A DNA stretch of 64,000 nt from assembly GCA_017506865.1 (NCBI GenBank), contig JAFCMP010000121.1:165379-229378 (forward strand), written 5' to 3'. The stretch comes from Tribonema minus (taxonomy: Eukaryota > Sar > Xanthophyceae > Tribonematales > Tribonemataceae). The notes under the pieces were generated by a model. It saw only the letters and a program-made list of their open reading frames with translations, ran no database searches and was not told where the DNA came from. A program made the translations under genes and the position numbers. Numbering within the stretch: position 1 is the stretch's first letter; each line of letters opens with the position of its first letter. Below are positions 48,078-58,000 of this stretch, one piece after another.

Positions 48078-48166
48078 TGTGGTATCCTGGCACCCCAGAA
48101 GGGGACGGCTACCCTGCCAAGCGTGCACAAGCTTTTTAGCTCAGTGGTAAAGCCAGGAGCACCACA
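48078..48166 (+). repeat. 89-bp direct repeat, copy 2 (LINE 3' UTR)
   Basis: Second copy of the repeat at 47685-47773, now in the 3' untranslated part of the LINE. It holds the A-box half only. Between the copies, CGTAATAGTCGCGATC also occurs twice (47956 and 48009). Confidence 0.92.
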
Positions 48167-48427
48167 CCTGGCGCGCTTACGCTCGGCACTGTCGGCAGCG
48201 CTCCACATGGCGTACTCTGGCCGTGTCATGACACACATGGCAGAATCCAGGGGGGGGGGCACATGGAGGAGGACGTAGGGGAGGACCCCGAGATGCCATT
48301 TGGCGGCGGCGGCGTTTGAGTGGTTGTCGTTGCGACGCCTTCAGACTGTCATACGACATGTAGATTCCTTACAGCTAGATGCCAATCATCTGGGCTTTTT
48401 CGCGCCCTGAGCGAGAATTAATAAAAA

Positions 48428-48438
48428 GTACGAGGTTT
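48428..48438 (+). repeat. LINE target-site duplication, right
   Basis: GTACGAGGTTT as at 42396-42406. The following bases to about 48535 resemble the flank of decayed copy A (40775-40858), confirming that the target sequence resumes here. Confidence 0.88.
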
Positions 48439-48593
48439 GTCGCATGTATGGTGCATTTCTTGTCGTGTCATGTGCCATGACATCTCCATTGTTTGAGGTT
48501 GTCACGTTGATATGACTGCATTGGTCAAGCACAACAGCACAGCTGCAATTGACTCAGCGATGCAGCGGCCACCTCGCATCCTGACACAAGCAG

Positions 48594-49280
48594 ATGCGCT
48601 CCCTCAATTGTGAAGCAAACAACTTCGAAGTGCGTACCATTGTCGTGACGGGACTGTTGCGCCGACCTTCAGAGCAGCGCATGGCGCACCAAAGCTACAT
48701 TGCTGCATCATGCAGCGTTGCTGCGGCGCTTCCACCAAGGGATCTTTTGCTTGTGCAGCCCATGTTGACACCATATGAGCACCGACCAAATGCATCTCTT
48801 CTCTCCATGTCACCGGCACAGACCCAGCTCCAAGGATACATCGACATTCTGCTGCCCGCATACCCTGCTATACGCATAAAGTGCGGCAAGAACGAGAAGG
48901 CCGAAGAGTCGGGCCTCGGTGACACCCTACGCAACTACATCACGGCTGGCGAGTACCAGCAACCGTTTGCCACGGCCAACCCGTGGTTTGCGAAGGAGCA
49001 CCGACACAAAGGCGCCTACGCGGCTCTGCTGCACCTTAAGTGCGTGCAGGACTGCGAGGACACCAGCTCCTTTCTGCTATGCACTGTCGCTCCTGACGAG
49101 AGTGACAATGCGTCCGTGGTGCCACCGGCTTCTGACCAGCAGCAACAACCCTCGCGCACGCCTGGCCTCGAGGGCTCTGCTGCAAGTGCCTCACGCCCAC
49201 GAGGCCAGGCGTGCGTACGCGGACCGGGGGCTGGCGAGGGCCGGTGGTCGCCCCTGTCGCGACCGTGGTTGCGCGCATGA
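48594..49280 (+). CDS. Hypothetical ORF in the inverted repeat
   Basis: A 228-codon ATG-started frame with pieces such as LQGYIDILLPAYPAIRIKC and NPWFAKEHRHKGAYAALLHL. The opposite arm of the inverted repeat carries a related minus-strand sequence, so the protein may belong to a repeated family. No domain is recognised, and the last 80 or so codons (Arg/Pro/Ser-rich) look like noise. Confidence 0.35.
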   Translation: MRSLNCEANNFEVRTIVVTGLLRRPSEQRMAHQSYIAASCSVAAALPPRDLLLVQPMLTPYEHRPNASLLSMSPAQTQLQGYIDILLPAYPAIRIKCGKNEKAEESGLGDTLRNYITAGEYQQPFATANPWFAKEHRHKGAYAALLHLKCVQDCEDTSSFLLCTVAPDESDNASVVPPASDQQQQPSRTPGLEGSAASASRPRGQACVRGPGAGEGRWSPLSRPWLRA

Positions 49281-49700
49281 GGCCGGGTGCACAAATCGCG
49301 GGTCGTAGAGCGCGAGGGCCGGCGGTGGCGTGTGTCTGATCGCGAGGGTTGTTGTTGCCGGTCAGAGGGCGGTGGCACCGCGGTCGGACGTGTCATTGCT
49401 CTCGTCTGGAGTGACTGTGCATAGCAGAAAGGAGCCGGTGTCCACGCAGTCCTGCACGCACTAAAGAGCGCAGCAGAGCCGCGTTGGCGCCTTCGTGATG
49501 GTGCTCCTTTGCGAACCACGGGTTGGCCTCAGCAAACGGCTGCTGGTACTGGCTACCCTTGATGTTGCTGGGAAGGCTGTCACCAAGGCTCGAGTCTCCG
49601 GCGTTCTCGTTTCTGCCACAAACTACGCGTATAGCAGGTTATGCGGGCAGTATGATGTTGATGTATCCTTGAAGCTGGTCTATGCCGGAGAGATCAGACG
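48818..49700. repeat. Imperfect inverted repeat, two 0.4-kb arms
   Basis: The left arm (about 48818-49260) matches the reverse complement of the right arm (about 49265-49700) at perhaps 80-85 per cent. Shared blocks include CTTTCTGCTATGCAC and CAACCCGTGGTT. The arms nearly touch, so the pair could fold back into one hairpin. Weaker similarity extends outward on both sides. Confidence 0.82.
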
Positions 49701-50600
49701 TGAGACGTTTGGTCGAGTTTTTTGACATACATGTAGCTCCCCCCACAAAAGATTTGCGGCCTGACGGAACCGCCATGACTCCTATAGCATCCGTTGCAGC
49801 GGCCTTTGCAGACAACACGCACACCTCTATTAGGGAGCTGCTTCGCAGAGGCCAGCACGAGATGCAAGAACACTCCACAGCAAACCTGGCTTCCTTGCCG
49901 ATTCAGAACCTGGGATGTTGTGCGGTCTGGTGGCTAGGGATCTCCAACCTCTGCGCGGCACACACGGAGCGTCGAGAGCTGTCGTCTGCAGACGATCCCT
50001 GAAAGTGGAAAACTAAACTTGGTGATGTGTGACTGCCAACAACATCCTTCAACTTGAAGTGCAACATCGGCCCCACTCTGAAAATTCTAAAGGGGAGGGG
50101 CGGGGGTGGGGGGGGGGGGGGGCAAGAGTGCCTAAGCTGCATTCCAACCATCTGAATGATAGCAATCTCCGCGAGGCCTCCAGGCCACCCCGCCTACAAC
50201 CGTATCCATCCGTACTGAGCAGAAATGAACACACTTTGCTGGGCCTTCATGAAGATGACGCACACTGTGCTTCAGAGACTTCCGAGTCGCTCGTGGGCAC
50301 CAAGAAGCGCGAGATGCATGATACTCCTATGCTACAGAAGTTGTTTGAACTAGAGACTCATGCTGCAGAGCATCAAGACGATGATAAACAGTACTATTTG
50401 AAGTTCCACCTGACAACTGAACATGATCAAAAGCACTCATGATTTCCAGATGCTACAGGTGCCGCATTTGCCCGAATGCTGCGATGAAAAAACAGCGGCT
50501 AGCATGTGCAGCTGAACCTCAACTACTTTTCATTAATTCTCGCTGACGATGCGGAAAAGCACAGACACTTTCTATCAGAGTTTAGTCTTGTGAGCACCTT
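49701..50600. other. Spacer left of the LTR element
   Basis: Contains the palindrome CCTTCAACTTGAAG at 50045-50058 and a G run at about 50107-50122. An open plus-strand segment at 50130-50442 (LFELETHAAEHQDDDKQYY) may be a decayed coding piece. No family was recognised. Confidence 0.4.
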
Positions 50601-50958
50601 TGACACGGGCAGCTGTATGTAAAGTAAACTATTTATGTAGCCTTCTGGCTTATGATGTTTCAACTCTATTATATTCGGCCGTTATTAGGGCCCAGGGCAA
50701 TTGGTTCGAACTAGGGGAACATTGCAGGAAAACCCCTTAACCGGTGAGACCCTTGAGTCTCCCCAGATGAAGGGTTGTGCTTGCAAGGCCTCGGTTCTTG
50801 TCAGTCAGCTAGGATACCACGGCTTCAGAATAGAGACAACTGAAGCCAACAACCATCAACCATCATGGACCCTTCTACATTAGCCCAAGCCAACGCTGCC
50901 CCATCCACAAGTAAGACAGGCTTAAACATATAACAAATATAACCCCAACTCCTTTTCA
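50601..50958 (+). repeat. 5' LTR
   Basis: It starts TGACACGGGCAG and ends in CA, pairing with 61612-61965. It supplies the promoter and processing signals of the element in known relatives. Confidence 0.92.
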
Positions 50959-50976
50959 TGGCACCTACAGACAGTC
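50959..50976 (+). other. Probable primer-binding site
   Basis: TGGCACCTACAGACAG directly abuts the 5' LTR. It begins with TGG, the complement of a tRNA CCA end. The priming tRNA cannot be named without the host tRNA set. Confidence 0.5.
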
Positions 50977-52088
50977 CTTACCCACCCCTTGCTTCGCTCT
51001 GGCGGGCCCTGACGAACCAAGCTACGCGTGCTCACTAAATATCGTATCGTTAGCCTCGCTTGCCCTCATCAATACGTGCTCTGGAGCGCCAACGTTGTTT
51101 TTCCGCTCCTTAACGTAGGCCAATTGACTGAATAGGAAATCGTCCAATCATTCAGTATCGGCCCTTCGCGAGGCGGACGCGCTGAGTGTTGGTTACCGCT
51201 CGTACTAACTGGAGGCAGCTACGAGGAGGAATTTAGCGCAGGGGTCGGTGTGCATGCACATTGTAAATATGCGCCTGCATGCCGCATCCTTTGCTTGGTT
51301 GTGCCAGCTGTCGCTACCAAGTGAACACTGAGCAGCAGTGCTTTTATGCTGCGTGAGCCGCCCTAGCTCCAGTGCCTGTGTCGGAGGAATCATGCTTAGC
51401 AGCGGCTCACACACCCGTAGTTGCTTCGCATGACGTCGGCTGTTAACGCTGTGTAATTGAGATGATGAGGCTGACTGTCGAAAGCTGCGGTACGGGTTCT
51501 CCCGTACTGACTTGCACGGGCATTAGTGGGCTTGCGAGGTTACCCATCACCCCCCACCCTTTGTTTCTCGGCACCATCTGATGATGGTGTAATCGAGCTG
51601 ATGATCACAGTTCGTCTTGCGAATGCGTCGACGCTCGCTTGAAGTTGCTACCCAGAGCAACTTAGGTAACGGTTGCATACCGGAGGTGTTGGATTGGTGC
51701 AGGCCACAATCAGCTAGGCAACAGCGTTAACTACGACGATAAACAGGTGTGCATATGGTGCTTGCGCAGCAACAACAGTAACTCTGCTCTGCCGCTGCCG
51801 CACTAGAATCAAATGCATTGAGACATAGCATGCCGCGGTTGACACGGTTGCGGGAGCCCGTGGTTCTACTGACTTGCGTGGCTATGATTGGCAACCACAT
51901 GCATCTCATGGGAGTGCCGGTGTGTTCTGTGCACGTCCCGGGCTGGCTAATTGCACGGGCGAGCGCACAGGGACATCCCATGTTCCAAGAGAGGCTCTCT
52001 TGATGAGTACTATAATAATTTTTGTTCTCCCAGGCTGATGGATATCTTATTGTTGGATGGTGAGGGGTATATTTGAGAGACTCAACAC
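50977..52088 (+). other. Leader between PBS and polyprotein
   Basis: A 1.1-kb untranslated leader with no open frame of note. Packaging or other RNA signals may lie here; none can be named. Confidence 0.5.
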
Positions 52089-55000
52089 ATGATCCTGTTC
52101 CATGTGCAGACTCGGACTCCTCCACGAAAAGAAAGGGGAGTAAGGGCAAGGCTGATGCGGCACCGGCTTGCGAAGAAGTCCAAGTCGTCAAAGGAGCCCG
52201 CAACCCCTCCTGCGCCGGCCGTTGGCGGTAGCGAGCGAGAGGCGGAGCTCGACGACGAGATATGCGCTGGCGCCGGTGACGACGCCAGCTCTGATGCGGG
52301 TGAGACTGGTGCCGGTCTAACCGTATCCAGAGCCCGTTATACCCGGCTGCTCGAGCTGTTGGCGGCCTCGCACAAGTCCGGGGCATCTGCCTCGGCGAGA
52401 CTGTCTGCAGACGAGGTACAGCTGCAAGAACGTTTCCAGGACCTTGACGCCCAGGCTAAGGTGTTGCGTGGCCTGCGCGATGCTAGCAAGGAGGGTTCCC
52501 CTGAACGTACAATGTACAAGACGGACCTCTATGCGATCACGTACCAGCTTCCACGTCTTAAGGCGAGCATGGAGCAGGTAGAAGTTGACCGCTGCGCGTA
52601 CTCACAGAGATTCAGCGCTTTGGAGACTGCTCGCATAGAACTCGACGCAATCATGGATCGCGATCTTGGCGATGCAGATACACTGCGCCGTCTCAAGGCG
52701 TTCGAGAAGGTGCAGCTGGTGCAGCACTTGCAGGCAGGGCGTTTGGTCCAGGTTGCCCCGCCCCGCGTTGGCGTGGCGGCCTCGATTCAGATGTCTCATA
52801 CTGCGCCGTCGAGCACTGGGGTCACCACGACCCCCAGCGACGATGGCAGTGAACCGTCCCGAGCGGACGGCGCTGACGCTGCTAACAGGGGCAAGGGAGA
52901 CGTCTATGCGAAGGCTGGTAGGATTGCCGGCGTAGCCGACCTCTCTTCTCGCGTAGGTGTATGTGTCACCAGGCTTGACTCACTCACCGCTGCGCTGCGC
53001 TCCATGGCAGAGGACGTCAAGGTCCACGCTCTAAGTGTGGCCATAAAGGCGTCGAAGGACAAACCCTTACTTTCAACTGTGCGCCTACTGTCCCTAGAGG
53101 TCGGCGGCAAGCGGAAGGGGTGGGAGCAGCTAACGTACGCAGAACGTTGTGCAGCCATAATTGAGCACTTCAACTCTGAAGCTGCCCAAGAGAAGGTGTA
53201 CAATTCTCTACTTCAAGCCAGGCGTCTCCCGAGCGAGAGCCCTGGGGAGTTGGCTCTCCGCGTGCGGAACATGGTTGTACAGGCAGGTGGTAGCGAAAGT
53301 TCTCGTGAGTTTTCTGAAAAGCTTCACTACTTACGCCTCATCTCATCCAAGGAGCGGACGGCCGCTAGGGTTGCACTGGGGAGGGGCTGGCAGGACGCTG
53401 GTCTTGCGAGCATTCAGGAGCACATTGAGCGCACCTGGAACGGGAAAGCCCATGCCGCGAGCAAGGGCGGACCCACGTCGCAGGATGGTTCTGACCTTGA
53501 GAGTTTGCGCGACGACGCGTCGCAAGCGAGTGATGCGCCGCGCCAGCCACCCTCTGCCTCGCAGATTGCGCGCAAGGAGAAGGCGCTGGCGGACAAGGAG
53601 AGGCGCCTCGCCAAAAAGGAGAAAGCCTTGGAGGTGCGAGCTGCTGCTGTAGCCGCCAAGTCGGCTCCGGCAGCCGCGCCCGCCAGGCGTGGGCCCCCCG
53701 CGCCTGAGCATGACAATTCAGGCATGGTGCAGTTCAACCCGCGTTCTCACTGGGTATGCTTTGACTGCCAGACAACGCTGCCGCGCGGTATCGCCGTTGA
53801 CATGCATCGCAACACGCCCAACTGCCCGGCGTTTGATCCTTCCCGCCGCCCCCGCGCCGCACCGTACGGCGGGCCGCGCGGTGAGCCGCGCGGCGCGCCA
53901 CCGGCGCATCAGGCGAATCAGTACACGCGGTACGGTCCCCGCCCCCCTTTTCCGCCCCCGGCTGCTATGCCGCAGGCGCCGGTCGTGGCAGCGGCGGCTG
54001 CTGCCGCTGCGCCAACGCCAGCGGAGGCGGACGAGTATCACAAGATGATGGCCTTTGTGGCCTGGCAGAGGGCTCAGGGTGAGTCTACTTCGCTCGCGCG
54101 CGCGCGTGCGGCCCTCTCAGGGGGTGGCACCAGCGGTGCGCGCGCCGCAGTTGAACTTGAACATGCTTTTGGTCAACGTGATATGTGCGTCTCCGCGTCC
54201 ATCGCAACCTCACCACGTGAGCGCGCGCCTGGGCACAATGACGCCGTATTGCTGGCTATGTTGCATCCTTCGTTACCCAGCGTACCTTCCCTCGCGGAAG
54301 TGTCGCAGTCTACGGCTGATGCTAACATGCAACTTGAAGGTGATAGTGCAAACGATACTCCCCCATCAAACACTGGTTCGCCGCATACGGTTACCATACC
54401 TAATGCAAGCGAATCGCCTGTCTGTGCTACCGCTGTGACACAGGACCCTGATGCTGGCATGCCAGTGGCGGGTGCAGCGCGGCATGTGACACACGCCTCC
54501 ATATGCTGCGGCATTGGTGGCTGGGACGAGGGTTTAAAGCAGGCAAGTGTGGCAGGCCTTGTGGTGGACACTCAACTTGCTGTTGACAAGTGCCCCCGCG
54601 TGTGTGAGGCGTACCACGAACTGCACCCTGGCACCCACAAGGTTTTAAACGCGTGCCTGAGCGATGATGCAGTAGCCATAGCACTGGCTGAACTGGATCC
54701 TGACCTCACCACAATGTCCCCCCCGTGCACAGATTATGCAAACGGGAGTGGCGTTGAGGGGGCAGCGGCGGAGGTGACGATCATGGCGGCGCGGCTGATT
54801 GTGAGGGCGAAGCTGCGCTGCTGTGTCATCGAGAATGTGGTATCCATGCTCAGCTCCAAGGCGTGGGCGCGCGCGCAGGCTTTGCTGCTGGCCCACGGCT
54901 ACTGTCTCTATGTCAGCAAGCTGAAGGGGTCGGATTTTAGCATAGCGTGCCACCGGCGGCGGGTGTATGTGGTGATTGCGCGGGCAGGGGTTGGTGTCAC

Positions 55001-58000
55001 GACCGCTATGGCACGGTTCGGGGCGTTAATTAATGCAATTCAGCGTTCATCATTACCCATGTCCGTACGGCGCGTTCTTCGCTGCCCTGAGCGCTGTTTC
55101 TTTTGGAAATCTCGCGTGAAGGGTACCAAGAGTGTGTATGATGCCGATGACTGCATGCCCAGCCCGGTCAGGCGGAACCCTGGAAAACCACCAGTGGATC
55201 TGGCTGACTATGTGGCTGATGATGAACATGATGCTGGCCCTGTGCAAAATGCAAGAGTACTGTCATTGCGTGAAATGGCTGTCCTGCTCACCTTTACACG
55301 TGACTTGCCATGCAAGGCCACCATTGAGGACATGAAGTTATGGCTTGTAAACTTAGTCATGCCACGCATGGCTTTTCACATTGCCGTTGGGCTTGTGGGA
55401 TCTGGCATGCTTGATCTTCAAGTAGGCGCCCCTTGTCCCCGGGGTGTCCTGGACCATGACCCTAGTGCACCCCCCCCTGAATGGATGCTGCCAGGGTCTG
55501 AAGATTACATGCATGTGGCAGAGACTCCTACTGAGCAAGGCAAGGTGCAGGCTAGGGTTGCGGCCATCACCGCACGATACAGTGCTTGGCAGTATGCAGT
55601 CACCCCTGATATGATATGTGCAGAAGGTTTGAACACAGGTCCTTGGTCTTGCACAGCGCTCAATGACTCGTGCAATGACTCAGACTCTGATGTTGATGAA
55701 GTTGAGGAAGAGGAACTTGTGCAGTCACACCCTAGCGGCTCCTCACAAGGTGCATACGCCAGTGAAGACGAGCATCACTTTGACGACACGGTGCATGAGG
55801 CAACTCGCAGGCGTGGGCTAGGCAACCCTCGCGTGAGCGCTGTGGCTGCCAAGCTACACGATGAAGCGAGCCGCTCACAAGCCGCTGAAGTGGATCCCGC
55901 CTCGGTGAGGCCGGGAGAGACAGTTGTGTTGCCAAGTGGCCAGCCCAGCAAGCAGCGGTTTGCCAGGCTGAAGGCACGCGTGCAGCACCAACGTGGGTTC
56001 AAAGAACGAGACTTTGTCTCATTGCTGGACCCCGGCGCTGAGGCAGGCATCATGGCAAAAGCAACGGCGGATGAGCTATCTCCAGGGACGACATGCCCTC
56101 TTGAGAAGGGGGACCATTCAGTCATAGAACTGGCAGACAGTCGCACACAGGTCAAGATCGTAGGCGCTTTGCACCTCACCTTACGGTTTGGTAACAAGCT
56201 GGTGCGGCACAAGTTCTACATTGTGGACTTGGCCATCACCACCATTCTAGGCAGCGACTTCTTTGGCATGTACAAAACCCTCTTTGACTATGAGGATTTG
56301 ACATACCAGCCGTTAGGTTCGGACGGCCCAAAGTTGAAGATGCTAGGCAGCGAGGCAGCGCATGGGACGGTGTGGCAAGGCGCTAAGACCGCAGGGGCTG
56401 TGAAAATTAGCCCCAAAGTACCAGCCCCCCCTGCGCATCGTGCCGTGTGCCTGGTGAATGACATACTCATTCCAGCGCACACCGAGGTGAACGTTGAAGT
56501 TGCATTACACCCACCAGTGAAAGGGCTGAGCCCCTACTCGGCAGTAATACAACCCGCAATGTCTCAGACGATGTTGAAGTTGCAAGAAAGGGGCGTAAAG
56601 GCCGCCATGTCGGTGGATATTGTTGGCGCGCACAACCCTGTGCGCGCACGCATGGTAAACTTCTCAGACCAGCCGGTGCTTATGGCCAGAAACACCTTCA
56701 TTGGTGAGGCACGGCCGGCTTCGCCTGAGGATATCATTGAGTTGGAGGACGCATCTGCGACCAAGCTTGAGCAACAGCTCTTGCAGGTGGCTGCAGCTCA
56801 CCACCCGAACAGCGAGTTCAGCTACGCTGCAACCGCGGCGCTGCGAGCAATTGCATTGGGGAAGGCTGCTGGTACCTATGGTGCTGCTAATGTGTCTGCT
56901 GCTACACCAGGCACAGAACGCACTCGTACCACACAGGAACCCTGCACTGAAGCAGAGCTACGCGAGATGCTACCCACCAAAGGTGACCTTCATGATATGA
57001 AAGCCCCCGATGGTAGGCCATATGCTGAGCATCTGATGGATGTGTTCAACGAATTCGCGAGCGTGTTTGCAAAGGACCCCAAAAATCCGACAGTGACAAA
57101 CCTCATGGAGTTTGAGATTGACACTGGTGATGCAATGCCTATCGCTGAAAAGGCTAGGAGGTGGGCGCAAAAGGAGGCAGAGTACATCATGGAACATGTC
57201 AAGGCCATGCATGTGCGCAAGCAAGTGGAGCCTAGCAATGGTCCATGGGCATGCAACCCAGTACTAGCAAGGCAAGGTGATAAGATACGATTTTGCGTGG
57301 ACTTCCGCCGTCTCAACGCTGTCACGAAGCGCGACAGCAGAGGTCTAGGCAACATCGATGATATGGTGCATCAAATGAAGGGCGCCCGGTACGTGTCCTC
57401 AGTCGACATGGCCGCGGGCTACCATCAGATACCATTGCGCGAAAGTGACAAGCCTAAAACGGCATTCCGCACACCTGATGGAGGGCTATGGCAGTACACA
57501 GTGGCACCTTTTGGGCTTGTGAATTTGCCTGCGCAATTCACACGCTTGATGCACAACACTTTGGGCGCTGCCCTAGGTGCATATGCCATGGTTTACGTCG
57601 ACGACGTCTTGATATATGATGACTCCATGGAAACGCACCTTGCGCATATCCGTGACGTCCTATCACGCATCAAAGACGCTGGTCTAAGTGTGGCGCGGCA
57701 CAAATGCCAATGGTTCCAAACTGAGATCAAGTTCCTTGGTCACATTGTGGGATCAGGGGGCATTCGTCCGGACCCAGAAAAGGTTCAGGCAATGTCTGAC
57801 ATGAGCGCGCCATTGAATGCCAAAGGGAGAGCTGACAAGGGGCTAGTACGTACAGTACTGGGCTGCTTCAACTATTACCGGCGGTATGTTCAAGATTTTG
57901 CGACATTGGCAGCCCCACTTGTGGAGCTGACCAAAAGTGATGCAGAAATGGTATGGGATAGGCGCAGGCGCGATGCCTTTGAGGCATTAAAAAAGGCAAT

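Larger units (their letters stand above)
42407..48427 (+). mobile_element. LINE (non-LTR retrotransposon), RLE type
   Basis: A 6.0-kb element bounded by an 11-bp target-site duplication, ending in ATTAATAAAAA just before the right duplicate. It encodes N-terminal zinc fingers, a reverse transcriptase and a C-terminal zinc knuckle with a restriction-like endonuclease, the layout of the R2, R4, NeSL and CRE groups. The exact clade cannot be fixed by eye. It looks near full length with a short 5' leader of about 88 bases. It inserted into decayed family copy C. Confidence 0.85.

Noticed and set aside
54480-55410. The methyltransferase as a host gene into which the retroelement inserted
   Set aside because: The domain is in one continuous frame with Gag upstream and protease downstream, without introns or element borders around it.
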